Shown one piece after another: positions 7,596 through 15,750 of a DNA stretch of 64,000 nt. The notes under the pieces are model-generated. The model had not been told where the DNA came from. It worked only from the letters and a program-made list of their open reading frames with translations, and searched no databases. The first letter of the stretch is position 1, and each line of letters starts with the position of its first letter. The translations under genes were made by a program, and so were the position numbers. Origin of the DNA: UBA2336 sp965227265 (GTDB lineage Bacteria; Bacteroidota; Bacteroidia; Cytophagales; Cyclobacteriaceae); assembly GCA_965227265.1 (NCBI GenBank), contig OZ245738.1, forward strand, positions 310,001 through 374,000, given 5' to 3'.

Positions 7596-8357
7596 ATGTC
7601 AAAAAAACTTACATACCAGGATTTGCTGGACGCAGGTGTTCACTTTGGTCACCTTACCCGCAAATGGAACCCGAAGATGGCCGAGTACATCTTCATGGAA
7701 AATAACGGCATTCACTTAATCGATCTTAACAAAACCTTGTTAAGCATCGAAGAAGCGTCTTTCGCATTAAAGAACATTGTACGTTCAGGTCGCAAGATCA
7801 TGTTCGTAGCTACAAAGAAACAAGCTAAAGACATCGTTTCGGATGAAGCAAAACGCCTTAACATGCCATACGTTACAGAACGTTGGTTAGGTGGTATGCT
7901 TACCAACTTCGCTACAATTCGTAAGTCATTGAAAAAGCTTTCGCAGATCGATAAGCTGATGAAAGATGAGGCTTACACGAACTTAGCAAAGAAGGAAAGA
8001 TTGATGATGACCCGCGAGAAAGCAAAGCTTGAAAAACAGCTTGGTGGTATCGTTGACCTGAATCGTCTTCCGGCAGCGTTGTTCATCATCGATGTAAAAC
8101 GTGAACATATTGCTGTAGCAGAAGCACAAAAACTGAACATCCCTGTTTTCGCGATGGTAGATACAAACTCAGATCCGTCTGTAGTTGATTTCCCAATTCC
8201 TGCGAATGACGATGCATTCAAATCAATCTCTTTAATCACCAAACACATTGGCGAAGTGATCGAAGAAGCGTTGAGCGAACGTAAGAAAGACAAGGAAGAA
8301 GCTACGCTTAAGCGTGACGAAGAAGATAAAAAGAAAGTAGACGAGCCGGTAGCATAA
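7596..8357 (+). CDS. rpsB: 30S ribosomal protein S2
   Basis: S2 binds late at the head of the small subunit and helps dock S1-type proteins. Hallmarks are LLDAGVHFGHLTRKWNPKMA near the N-terminus, FVATKKQAKDIV, and YVTERWLGGMLTNFATIRKS in the middle, followed by the FIIDVKREHIAVAEAQKLNI segment. Its 253 residues include a charged, Lys/Glu-rich C-terminal tail of about 25 residues. It is third in the rplM operon and is followed by a hairpin and then tsf, the usual bacterial rpsB-tsf order. Confidence 0.97.
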   Translation: MSKKLTYQDLLDAGVHFGHLTRKWNPKMAEYIFMENNGIHLIDLNKTLLSIEEASFALKNIVRSGRKIMFVATKKQAKDIVSDEAKRLNMPYVTERWLGGMLTNFATIRKSLKKLSQIDKLMKDEAYTNLAKKERLMMTREKAKLEKQLGGIVDLNRLPAALFIIDVKREHIAVAEAQKLNIPVFAMVDTNSDPSVVDFPIPANDDAFKSISLITKHIGEVIEEALSERKKDKEEATLKRDEEDKKKVDEPVA

Positions 8358-8390
8358 AACCAGCTTAGCCGATCGCTAATCTTATAAGTT

Positions 8391-8421
8391 AAACATCGGT
8401 CCAAAGCCGATGTTTATTTTT
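8391..8421 (+). terminator. Hairpin with T-run between rpsB and tsf
   Basis: AAACATCGG (8391-8399) pairs perfectly with CCGATGTTT (8407-8415) around a 7-base loop and is followed by ATTTTTT. This is the form of an intrinsic terminator. In the middle of a translation-factor operon it would act as an attenuator or lower tsf expression relative to rpsB, unless tsf has its own promoter. Confidence 0.7.
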
Positions 8422-8469
8422 TAAAGGCATTGATATAAAGTAATAACAAACATTAAACGCTAACAACAC

Positions 8470-9303
8470 ATGTCAGTAATTTCAGCAGCAGACGTAAACA
8501 AATTAAGGCAAATGACCGGTGCCGGTATGATGGATTGTAAAAAAGCCCTTACCGAAGCAGAAGGTGATTTCGAAAAAGCCATTGAAATATTAAGAAAGAA
8601 AGGTCAGAAAGTTTCAGCATCCCGTTCAGACCGTGATGCCAAAGAAGGTTCTGTATTTGTAAAAACTTCAGCGGATAACAAAGAAGCAGTGCTTATCGCT
8701 CTGAATTGCGAAACTGACTTCGTAGGTAAAAATGAAGAATTCCTGAGTCTTGGAAAACTGATCGTTGAAACTGCTTTCGCGAAGAAGCCGGCAACGAAAG
8801 AAGCCTTGCTTGTTGAGAAAGCAGGTGATCTAACATTGAACGACAAGATCGTTGAGCTGGTGGGTAAGATCGGGGAGAAGATCGAAGTAAGCGAATATAT
8901 CCACATGAAAGGCGAAGCTGTTGTGGCGTATATCCACGCAGGCTCTAAACTTGGTGTATTGGTTTCCTTGAAAGGTGTTAACGGAAAAGATGTAACCGAA
9001 GCTGGTAAAGATGTAGGCATGCAGATCGCTGCCATGAATCCTGTAGCGGTTGATGAAACTCAGGTTGACAAAACGTTGATCGAAAAAGAAATGGAGATCG
9101 CAAAGGCACAAATTCTTGCCGAAGGCAAACCGGAGAACATGGTTGAGAAAATCGCGCAAGGTAAGCTGAACAGATTCTTCAAGGATAGCACATTGTTACC
9201 GCAAATCTTTGTTAAAGACAGCTCTAAAACTGTCGCTCAATACTTAGACAGCGTGTCCAAAGGATTGACCGTTGCTGAGTTCAAGCGTGTATCGATTGGA
9301 TAA
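8470..9303 (+). CDS. tsf: Translation elongation factor Ts
   Basis: EF-Ts is the guanine-nucleotide exchange factor of EF-Tu. The N-terminal UBA-like domain (VNKLRQMTGAGMMDCKKALT) and the TDFVGKNEEF motif that contacts EF-Tu are present, followed by the two core subdomains (MKGEAVVAYIHAGSKLGVLV; GMQIAAMNPVAV). The C-terminal KLNRFFKDSTLLPQIFVKD block is typical. Its 277 residues are normal. It follows rpsB after a hairpin and ends at a strong terminator. Confidence 0.97.
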   Translation: MSVISAADVNKLRQMTGAGMMDCKKALTEAEGDFEKAIEILRKKGQKVSASRSDRDAKEGSVFVKTSADNKEAVLIALNCETDFVGKNEEFLSLGKLIVETAFAKKPATKEALLVEKAGDLTLNDKIVELVGKIGEKIEVSEYIHMKGEAVVAYIHAGSKLGVLVSLKGVNGKDVTEAGKDVGMQIAAMNPVAVDETQVDKTLIEKEMEIAKAQILAEGKPENMVEKIAQGKLNRFFKDSTLLPQIFVKDSSKTVAQYLDSVSKGLTVAEFKRVSIG

Positions 9304-9332
9304 AACAGTTAGTAATAAAGTTGATCATGAAA

Positions 9333-9357
9333 GAGGAGCTGCGAGGCTCCTTTTTTT
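9333..9357 (+). terminator. Intrinsic terminator after tsf
   Basis: AGGAGC (9334-9339) pairs with GCTCCT (9346-9351), followed by seven T residues. It lies 30 bases after the tsf stop codon. Confidence 0.85.
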
Positions 9358-9387
9358 ATTCACAAGCTGTTACTTAATGAATAGGAA

Positions 9388-9750
9388 TTACAGCTTATCG
9401 CTGAGCGTTACCCTGGTTTTCTTTCCTTTAGGATCAAGCCAGTAAACACGATAGTCACTTATTTTATTCAGCTGCACTTCACTTAACATTACTTTGAATT
9501 CGGTTTTCTCAGATTTCCCGATTGCCTGGAAACCACGAAGTTCAATGATGCGTGCTCGATCACGGATGTTAACATCAACTTTATATACCGATAAGCCTTC
9601 TCCGCCTTCGTTACGTGTAGTCACAATAAGTTCATTATTTTTCAAGGTCACACGAGGCGGTTCTGGCATTTCAGCGTACTTAACACGATGATAGCCCGCA
9701 CCACAACTTACCAGTAAAAGAACAATCAGGATTTGAAGGCTTGTTTTCAT
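9388..9750 (-). CDS. Small hypothetical lipoprotein, 120 aa
   Basis: The protein begins MKTSLQILIVLLLVSCGAGY, a textbook lipoprotein signal with Cys at residue 16. The mature part of about 105 residues is beta-rich, with RVTLKNNELIVTTRNEGGEG and VYWLDPKGKKTRVTL, which look like a single Ig-like or beta-sandwich module. I do not recognise a family. The frame extends 13 codons upstream, but the ATG at 9748-9750 sits immediately before the signal sequence, so it is preferred. It stands alone, convergent with tsf. Confidence 0.65.
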   Translation of the reverse strand: MKTSLQILIVLLLVSCGAGYHRVKYAEMPEPPRVTLKNNELIVTTRNEGGEGLSVYKVDVNIRDRARIIELRGFQAIGKSEKTEFKVMLSEVQLNKISDYRVYWLDPKGKKTRVTLSDKL

Positions 9751-9976
9751 ACAGTTAACACCTCTAATACCATGCCCTTGTTTACCCATATAAATCGCTG
9801 GTCTAATGCCCTCCGCTTGATGTTTACCCTGATTTTCCCCACTGAGTGCGGAACTAAATACCGCTTTGATTTAATGAGTAGTCGGAATGTCATCTCATTT
9901 AAAAGTTATATTTTGTTGGTATAAATTCGCCTGCATGAAAATAGTATTTCTGGTAGAAGGGAAAATCAACTTCAAA

Positions 9977-11323
9977 ATGGTTATAAAAAACCTGTTGCAA
10001 AGCGTAACTGTTTTGCTTTTGTTTTATTTCTTTCCGGTAAACCATGTCCACGCACAAAAAACAGTTTCAATTATCGATTCAAAGGATGGGTTTACAAACG
10101 TTCAGGGTCAAACATTGGGTGACAGCATTTTCCTGACCTATTATAACGCCTTCTCAAAGAACAGTCAGAATTTTTGCTCGATGCTGGTTGCTCCGGAAGG
10201 TAAACAGCTTCCCTTACTATTACCCGAGCTTCATAAAAGAACACTTGTAGCTGCAACGCAAACTCCGGATAGCCTTTGTATTTATTATGTCGATAAGAAT
10301 GATGATAATGCGCTAACAACGCTAATGCTTCACAAGCGAAATTTTGGAAGAGTAATCCGGCCTATGAATGTCCCGCTTGACGGTCAGATAAAAACTGTTT
10401 TTGTAGATAAGAACCTGTTCCTGGTAACCATAAACAAAACCAAGGGTATAATAAGTTTTGTGGAGCTAAAAAATGGACTTCCCATTAATCGCCAGGATTT
10501 TTCAGTTCCGGAAGACACGGACAACTTAATCAAATTAAACACCGCTGTTATCCAACACGCAGATCATGTGTGGCCTGCGGAAGCTATAACACCTGTCAAG
10601 ATCTATGTTAGGGATGGACTTTATTACGTTACGCTTGAATACGCCATAGACAAACAATCAACGTATGTAGTATTAAACTTGGATAAAAGCACGGGAATGG
10701 TGAGTCGCTGGAAACTTCAGTCAAATGCGGGTCGGGAAGATTTCGCTTCATTTATTACAGATGACAAACTGATTCGGGTTACAAAAGATAATAACTATGC
10801 TGTTTCTATTTACAACATCCAAACCCAACACGCTATCGATAGTTTTCTCATCACTAAAAAAAGCCCTGTCGCTAAAGAGGCCGCGATCTACCGCGATGAC
10901 CGTAATATCTTTGTCTCCCACAACTTTCCCATAAAGAAAATAATTAAGAAACCCGGAAGCGCATTTGTTGTAGGCTATACAACCGACTCAACAGTTGTGT
11001 TGAAATTAGGAACACATAATGTATCAGCGCCTTTCTTTCCTATGATTTCCGGATTAGGATTGGCTCTACAGGCTATCACGGCCGCAGTAAGCGTAGCTAT
11101 CAGGCTCAACGCAACTGAAAATCTGGATCAGTACTTTTATGTAACCTGGGATGGTCATTCTTACACGTATCTTAAAAACCCGGTCCTGGCAGAAAGTGCA
11201 ATGGATAAATTTGAGTTGGCTCCTTCCATTTCTTTCAAAGGTTATCTGGCCGGTTCAACTATATCCTACGGTATTTACAAATTCAGCTATGATAAGCTCT
11301 GGCTTGTTGCATTTAAACGCTAA
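9977..11323 (+). CDS. Secreted hypothetical protein, possible beta-propeller
   Basis: A signal peptide is visible at the chosen start (MVIKNLLQSVTVLLLFYFFP, then NHVHAQ), giving 448 residues. The frame is open further upstream to 9887, with another ATG at 9935, but only the ATG at 9977 puts the signal at the terminus. The mature part shows repeated four-strand-like segments (VFVDKNLFLVTINKTKGIIS; YVVLNLDKSTGMVSRWKLQS), which suggests a beta-propeller. A hydrophobic Ala/Gly segment occurs near residue 360. No family or enzyme motif is recognised. It is followed 31 bases later by a single-domain response regulator. Confidence 0.6.
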   Translation: MVIKNLLQSVTVLLLFYFFPVNHVHAQKTVSIIDSKDGFTNVQGQTLGDSIFLTYYNAFSKNSQNFCSMLVAPEGKQLPLLLPELHKRTLVAATQTPDSLCIYYVDKNDDNALTTLMLHKRNFGRVIRPMNVPLDGQIKTVFVDKNLFLVTINKTKGIISFVELKNGLPINRQDFSVPEDTDNLIKLNTAVIQHADHVWPAEAITPVKIYVRDGLYYVTLEYAIDKQSTYVVLNLDKSTGMVSRWKLQSNAGREDFASFITDDKLIRVTKDNNYAVSIYNIQTQHAIDSFLITKKSPVAKEAAIYRDDRNIFVSHNFPIKKIIKKPGSAFVVGYTTDSTVVLKLGTHNVSAPFFPMISGLGLALQAITAAVSVAIRLNATENLDQYFYVTWDGHSYTYLKNPVLAESAMDKFELAPSISFKGYLAGSTISYGIYKFSYDKLWLVAFKR

Positions 11324-11354
11324 TTTAAGATTGTTATTTCCGTAGATTCACCAC

Positions 11355-11744
11355 ATGATGAAAACTGTATTGCTGGTAGAGGATGAGAGTACATTCCAAA
11401 TGATTGGAAAGATTTTGTTGCGAACCATCGGCTTGCCACCTGAAAAATTCTATAGTGCACAAACCGGTAAAGAAGCATTAGAGCTTTTAGACAAACTCCA
11501 GTCCGAAGGTAAGCCGCTGCCCGAATTAATTTTGCTGGATGTGTACATGCCCATCATGGACGGTTTTGGTTTTTTAGAAGTATTCAATAAGAAGGACTAT
11601 CCAAATAAAGATCAAACAACCATTATTGCCCTTACATCCTCGCATGACGCACATCATATGGAAAAAATGAAGGCATTGGGTGTTACAAAGTATATGACCA
11701 AGCCGCTCGAGGAAGGAAAGATAAGAGCAGAATTAGGAGTTTGA
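11355..11744 (+). CDS. Single-domain response regulator (CheY-like)
   Basis: The 129 residues form one receiver domain with no output domain. It has the acidic pair VEDE (residues 9-12), the phospho-acceptor Asp62 in LILLDVYMPIMDGFGFLEVF, Thr94 in IALTSS and Lys116 in YMTKPLEEG. Such proteins act as phosphorelay intermediates or bind partner proteins. No histidine kinase is adjacent; the nearest is the hybrid sensor at 27953. It ends just before a long hairpin shared with the convergent tonB gene. Confidence 0.9.
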   Translation: MMKTVLLVEDESTFQMIGKILLRTIGLPPEKFYSAQTGKEALELLDKLQSEGKPLPELILLDVYMPIMDGFGFLEVFNKKDYPNKDQTTIIALTSSHDAHHMEKMKALGVTKYMTKPLEEGKIRAELGV

Positions 11745-11761
11745 TGTGGAAGAGTAAAATA

Positions 11762-11801
11762 GTTATTAGTTAATGGCGTTGATCAACTATTAACTAATAA
11801 C
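11762..11801. terminator. 13-bp palindrome between convergent genes
   Basis: GTTATTAGTTAAT (11762-11774) and ATTAACTAATAAC (11789-11801) are perfect inverted copies, and the loop itself contains the palindrome GTTGATCAAC. It lies between two converging genes and could terminate in both directions. It belongs to the TAACTA-word repeat family of this window. Confidence 0.5.
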
Positions 11802-11814
11802 GGATAACTAAAAA

Positions 11815-12606
11815 CTACTGCTCAAGTTTGAATTTGATAGGTAGTACCATTTTAACGTTTACAGCTATTTTGTTTTGTATACCCGGTGTCCATTGGTTTA
11901 ACTTCTCTATAATGCGAACAGCTTCTTTGTCGCAATCCAGGTCAAAGCCTTTTATAACTTTCACATCAATAACTTCACCTAAATCGCTTACCACAAATTC
12001 GACAAATACAGTTCCTTCTTTTCCCATTCTGCGAGCACTTGAAGGATAACGCATATTTTTTGTTAATGTCTTTATCATGCCTTCCATACCTCCTTTGTAT
12101 TTGGGCATCACTTCTACACTGATAAAGGGCACATTATTTTTTACAGCCGCTGTACCTGACTCAGTTCCTGTATCTACGCCAATTGTTGTTCCGGTATCTG
12201 TTCCTTCTGTTCCGGTAGTTGTTCCTTCTGTTCCCGTTGATGTTGTAACCGGTTCCTCAATAGGTTCAACAACTGGTTCTGTAGTTACTACCTGAGGCGG
12301 AAGCTCACGGTTTACAGTCCTTACAGGTAATGTTCGTTGTTGCGGAGGAATAACATCGGCCTTAATAATAGGAGGAGGTCCTGGAGTAAAAATTATAGTT
12401 TTTTCAGTAACCTCTTCTATGATTTTACCGCCATTGATAAAATCTGCAGTGACAATGATTGCCACCGCTAACCCGAGACTGACAAGCACGCCTTTCATGA
12501 CGCCACCTTCATAGCTTTGCCGGATTGCGTAAGCACCATATGCTTTGTTCCTGTTCTCGAAGATGAGATCATCCCAACTTCGGATGTTTTGCTGTTGCTT
12601 TTCCAT
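11815..12606 (-). CDS. Energy transducer TonB
   Basis: TonB couples the inner-membrane proton motive force to outer-membrane receptors such as SusC. The N-terminus carries the Bacteroidota-type soluble segment WDDLIFENRNKAYGAYAIRQ, then one membrane helix (GVLVSLGLAVAIIVTADF, about residues 38-55). A periplasmic linker rich in Pro and then in Thr-Gly-Glu repeats (about residues 120-160) leads to a C-terminal TonB domain (MRYPSSARRMGKEGTVFVEF, then VIDVKVIKGFDLDCDKEAVR, ending MVLPIKFKLEQ). Its 263 residues are normal for this group. No ExbB or ExbD gene is nearby. Confidence 0.9.
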   Translation of the reverse strand: MEKQQQNIRSWDDLIFENRNKAYGAYAIRQSYEGGVMKGVLVSLGLAVAIIVTADFINGGKIIEEVTEKTIIFTPGPPPIIKADVIPPQQRTLPVRTVNRELPPQVVTTEPVVEPIEEPVTTSTGTEGTTTGTEGTDTGTTIGVDTGTESGTAAVKNNVPFISVEVMPKYKGGMEGMIKTLTKNMRYPSSARRMGKEGTVFVEFVVSDLGEVIDVKVIKGFDLDCDKEAVRIIEKLNQWTPGIQNKIAVNVKMVLPIKFKLEQ

Positions 12607-12720
12607 AGACTGAAGATTTTGGTTTAGTAAATCTTTTCTTCAGAATGCAGAGTGATTTGTAAAGTCACGGTTACAATCGACAAAATTTATAAATGAGGCA
12701 TTTTTGAACTAATTATCAGC

Positions 12721-12999
12721 TTATGGAGTAGTGCGTTGAGTATTTTGCTCTTCTGTTGGAACCTTGTTTTTTGGATTTTTCTGCTCTTGTTCTTTATCCA
12801 GCAATACTTTCCACATGGAAATAAATATGAGCGATAATACAAATACAGTGAGTGCTATAGAATAGAGAAATATTCTCAACGCGCGCTTAAACCGCTTATT
12901 CCGCTCATACTTTTTAAGCAATGCCGGGTAGTTCCGGTACTGCTGTAAATTATCCGGGGTCAGGATCTTCTTCCGTATTTTTATCTCAACCTTTCCCAT
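12721..12999 (-). CDS. Small single-pass membrane protein after an ECF sigma gene
   Basis: This 92-residue protein has a basic N-terminal half (KKYERNKRFKRALRIF), one membrane helix (LYSIALTVFVLSLIFISMW, about residues 47-65) and a polar C-terminal tail rich in Gln, Asn and Pro. Its start overlaps the end of the sigma factor gene by 14 bases, which implies translational coupling. By position it could be the membrane partner (anti-sigma-like) of that sigma factor, but it has no recognisable zinc-binding anti-sigma motif. That role is inference only. Confidence 0.6.
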   Translation of the reverse strand: MGKVEIKIRKKILTPDNLQQYRNYPALLKKYERNKRFKRALRIFLYSIALTVFVLSLIFISMWKVLLDKEQEQKNPKNKVPTEEQNTQRTTP

Positions 13000-13552
13000 C
13001 GTATTTAATCTTCAGTTTAAAGTTTTTCCGCAAGCTATCGAGTGCACGATACGCGCGCATCTTGGCTCCGCTTTCGGTTATATCGAGAATAAAGGCAATC
13101 TCCTTAAAATCCTTATCCTCAAAGAACCGAAGGTTTAGCACTTCCAGCATTTCTGCCGGTAACTCTGCCAGATAACGGAGTAAGCGTTCAATCATTTCTT
13201 CATCCCAACCTTCATTTTCCTGTTCGTAGAGATTGCGGATTGTGCCCTCTTCCAGGCTGAACGTTTTAGCGCTTTTCTTTTTCCGGTAATACCGATTCAC
13301 TTCATTGCTGGCGATCTTATAAAACCAGGCAGAAACCGGAACGCCCCGGAAGGTAAACTTATCAACATTTTTTAATGCGTTCAGAAATGTCTGCGAAGTC
13401 AGGTCGGCCGCTACATCTTCATCGTCTGTTTGCCGATAGATGAAACCAAAAATCCTGTCGAAGTACTTTTTGTAAAGCAGCCCAAAAGCTTCCGTATTCT
13501 TTTGCGATTTTTCCAGGATCGCGTACTCAGCACGGATTTCCTCTTCAGACAT
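12986..13552 (-). CDS. ECF-type RNA polymerase sigma factor
   Basis: Sigma-70 region 2 is seen at about residues 20-95 (GLLYKKYFDRIFGFIYRQTD, then TSQTFLNALKNVDKFTFRGV and AWFYKIASNEVNRYYRK). Region 4, with its helix-turn-helix, lies at about residues 125-185 (ELPAEMLEVLNLRFFEDKDF, then EIAFILDITESGAKMRAYRA). The 188-residue length and lack of regions 1 and 3 define an extracytoplasmic-function sigma factor. It overlaps the small membrane protein gene downstream by 14 bases and is divergent from the DUF2157 gene. The signal it answers to is unknown. Confidence 0.9.
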   Translation of the reverse strand: MSEEEIRAEYAILEKSQKNTEAFGLLYKKYFDRIFGFIYRQTDDEDVAADLTSQTFLNALKNVDKFTFRGVPVSAWFYKIASNEVNRYYRKKKSAKTFSLEEGTIRNLYEQENEGWDEEMIERLLRYLAELPAEMLEVLNLRFFEDKDFKEIAFILDITESGAKMRAYRALDSLRKNFKLKIKYDGKG

Positions 13553-13671
13553 AGTACCGTTTCAGGGTTCTCGGTAAGTTACCAAAATCAGGAACACAGG
13601 CAGTGCCGATAAGTCACGTTAAAAATTGATTTTATTTATTACCTTTTACCCGATCCGTTAACCCTTTGCTG

Positions 13672-14961
13672 ATGAGCAAATCTATTTTGAACGACCTGGA
13701 TGAACTTTTAGGTCAGCATGTAATTACGGAAGATGAGGCCGACCGCATCCGCAAGTATTACAATCAAAAGCCTGAACCTGAAAACAACCGGTTACTAATT
13801 GTTTTTGCTATCCTCGGTTCGTTGCTGGTAGGTATGGGCATTATTCTGATCATTGCGCACAATTGGGATGATCTTACAAAGCCTGTTAAACTTATCCTGG
13901 CGTTGTTGCCAATGTTAACAGGACAAGTGATATGCGCTTTCCTGATTGTGAAAAAATCGACCAGCGTTGCATGGCGTGAAGGTGTTTCGGTTTTTCTTGT
14001 GTTTGCCATTGCCGCTGCAATCGCGATAGTCAGCCAGGTTTATAATGTTGACGGAACCATTCGGGAATTTTTATTTATCTGGATGCTGCTTGTGCTTCCG
14101 ATAATTTATGTGATGCGTTCATCTGCGGTTTCGCTTTTGTTTTGGATCGGGATAACCTGGTATGCATGCGAAGAAAAGTATTTCCATTCTTATCATGGAT
14201 TTATATATGCGTACTGGTTGTTCGTGTTAGCTGCGCTGCCGTGGTATTGGCACCTTTGCAAAAGGTATGCAGAATCAAACTTTACCTATATCCACCATTG
14301 GATTGTCGCGGTAGCATTGATCATTACATTAGGCACATTTATCGATCGTACGGAAGAGCTATTGATGCCAGCGTATATTTTCCTGTTTGGAATTTTTATC
14401 CTGATCGGGCAGTTGCCGGTGTTTTCAAAAGAAAAGTTACTCGCGGATGCCTATTTGATATTAGGAAGTCTGGGACTCACAATATTATTACTGATGTTAA
14501 GCTTTAAATGGTATTGGTTTGACCTTCTAGATCAAAGTAGCTTTAATTGGCTGTCAACACCGGAAGGTTGGCTCTGTCTTGTATTGCTCATAATTGCTAT
14601 CGTATTGTTTGTCTTACTACTTCGGTACAATAAGCCAACTCAGCTACTTTCGAAGAGTTATGTCATCCCAATTTTCATTCCCATCTTCTTTTTAGGTTTG
14701 AATCAGCCCTATGCAGCGCAGGTGTTAATTAACATTTTTGTCTTGGTATTGGCTGTATATACGATTCGGGAAGGTGCAAAAGCAGATAATCTGATCCGGA
14801 TGAATTATGGATTGATGATGTTTGCGTTATTGATTATCTGCCGGTTTGTAGATACGAACCTGAGCTTTGTTATTCGGGGATTATTATTTGTAACGGTCGG
14901 ATTGGGCTTTTTCGCTATGAACTACCGCATGATTAAAAAAAGAAAAGAGCAAAGACAATGA
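13672..14961 (+). CDS. DUF2157 domain polytopic membrane protein
   Basis: The N-terminal cytoplasmic part (LNDLDELLGQHVITEDEADR, then IRKYYNQK) and the following helices (IVFAILGSLLVGMGIILIIA; HNWDDLTKPVKLILALLP) match the DUF2157 family. About a dozen membrane helices fill the rest of the 429 residues. The function of the family is unknown. The frame opens at a TTG at 13666 but the ATG at 13672 is the natural start. TACCTTTT at 13640-13647 is a one-mismatch -7 box. The gene overlaps the GDYXXLXY protein gene by 4 bases, a pairing I recall as common for DUF2157 proteins. Confidence 0.85.
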   Translation: MSKSILNDLDELLGQHVITEDEADRIRKYYNQKPEPENNRLLIVFAILGSLLVGMGIILIIAHNWDDLTKPVKLILALLPMLTGQVICAFLIVKKSTSVAWREGVSVFLVFAIAAAIAIVSQVYNVDGTIREFLFIWMLLVLPIIYVMRSSAVSLLFWIGITWYACEEKYFHSYHGFIYAYWLFVLAALPWYWHLCKRYAESNFTYIHHWIVAVALIITLGTFIDRTEELLMPAYIFLFGIFILIGQLPVFSKEKLLADAYLILGSLGLTILLLMLSFKWYWFDLLDQSSFNWLSTPEGWLCLVLLIIAIVLFVLLLRYNKPTQLLSKSYVIPIFIPIFFLGLNQPYAAQVLINIFVLVLAVYTIREGAKADNLIRMNYGLMMFALLIICRFVDTNLSFVIRGLLFVTVGLGFFAMNYRMIKKRKEQRQ

Positions 14962-15539
14962 AGAAACTTATACTTCCGGCTTTTGCCCTGATGGTGCTTG
15001 CGCAATGGATTGTGCCTATCAAAACCATTCTTGACAGCGAAGCAGTGTTAAAGGAGGGGCAAGTCTACCGTTTTAAAACCCGTCCCATTGATCCTTCTGA
15101 TCCGTTTCGCGGAAAGTATGTCACACTCAATTACGAAGCGGAGCGATTTGAAACCGATACTGCCTCGGGCTTTAGTGAAGATCAAAGTGTGTATGCTGTA
15201 TTGAAAGAAGATCAAAATGGATATTCAACAATTAAGCAATTGTATTCTGATTTACCGGAAGGCGAAGAGCATTTTCTAAAGACAACCGTCCGGTATGTTT
15301 GGAATGAATCTAGTGATCGTCAGGTAGTTCAGCTTAACTTTCCTTTTAACCGGTTTTATGTAGAGGAGTCTAAAGCTTCTGATGCAGAGCAAGCCTACTG
15401 GAACGCTCAGCAGGATTCAACCCGGGTTTCGTATGCGGTGATCAGGATAAAGAACGGGCAAGGCATGCTTGAAAATGTAATGATCGATGACCGCCCAATC
15501 CTTGAAATCGTGCGCGAAATGAATGAAAAGGAACAGTAA
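14958..15539 (+). CDS. GDYXXLXY family membrane-anchored protein
   Basis: This 193-residue protein begins with a hydrophobic anchor (LILPAFALMVLAQWIVPI), followed by a periplasmic domain. It contains the family region PIDPSDPFRGKYVTLNYEAE, in which the GDYxxLxY motif is altered to GKYVTLNY. It overlaps the upstream DUF2157 gene by ATGA, so the two are co-transcribed and probably act together in the inner membrane. The biochemical role is unknown. Confidence 0.8.
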   Translation: MKKLILPAFALMVLAQWIVPIKTILDSEAVLKEGQVYRFKTRPIDPSDPFRGKYVTLNYEAERFETDTASGFSEDQSVYAVLKEDQNGYSTIKQLYSDLPEGEEHFLKTTVRYVWNESSDRQVVQLNFPFNRFYVEESKASDAEQAYWNAQQDSTRVSYAVIRIKNGQGMLENVMIDDRPILEIVREMNEKEQ

Positions 15540-15623
15540 AATTAATTTTCAACGGATTGATTGTTTCTGTGAAACCCTTTTCTGCATCTTTGCGTAAGCA
15601 AATTCATTAATCGACTACGAACC

Positions 15624-15641
15624 ATGAAGCTGGTATTCTAA
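15624..15641 (+). CDS. Five-codon leader ORF (MKLVF) before the MATE gene
   Basis: ATGAAGCTGGTATTCTAA is a complete five-codon frame about 110 bases upstream of the MATE transporter start and directly ahead of three hairpins. Near-match promoter sequence (catctttg, 15585-15592) lies upstream, so the ORF would be in the 5' leader. Very short leader peptides control some resistance genes in Bacteroidota by ribosome stalling. Whether this one is translated is unknown. Confidence 0.4.
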   Translation: MKLVF

Positions 15642-15642
15642 G

Positions 15643-15712
15643 TTCTGTCCACGGACAGGACGACTTGGTGTAACGCCAATTTTACTTCTAACATTTTTCC
15701 GTACATCGGAAA
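15643..15712 (+). promoter_or_regulatory. Structured leader RNA upstream of the MATE transporter
   Basis: Three consecutive hairpins can form. The first is TTCTGTC (15643-15649) with GACAGGA (15654-15660) and a CACG loop. The second is TTGGTG (15665-15670) with CGCCAA (15674-15679). The third is TTTCCG (15696-15701) with CGGAAA (15707-15712). They follow the MKLVF frame and end 38 bases before the transporter start. I do not recognise a known riboswitch class. A cis-acting leader or attenuator is a reasonable inference. Confidence 0.45.
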
Positions 15713-15750
15713 GCTTCAATCAATTCATTCATATTTTAAAACTGGTTTGT

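Noticed and set aside
15643..15712. Guanidine-II (mini-ykkC) riboswitch for the MATE gene
   Set aside because: The class needs two hairpins with ACGR loops. Here one loop is CACG and the others differ.
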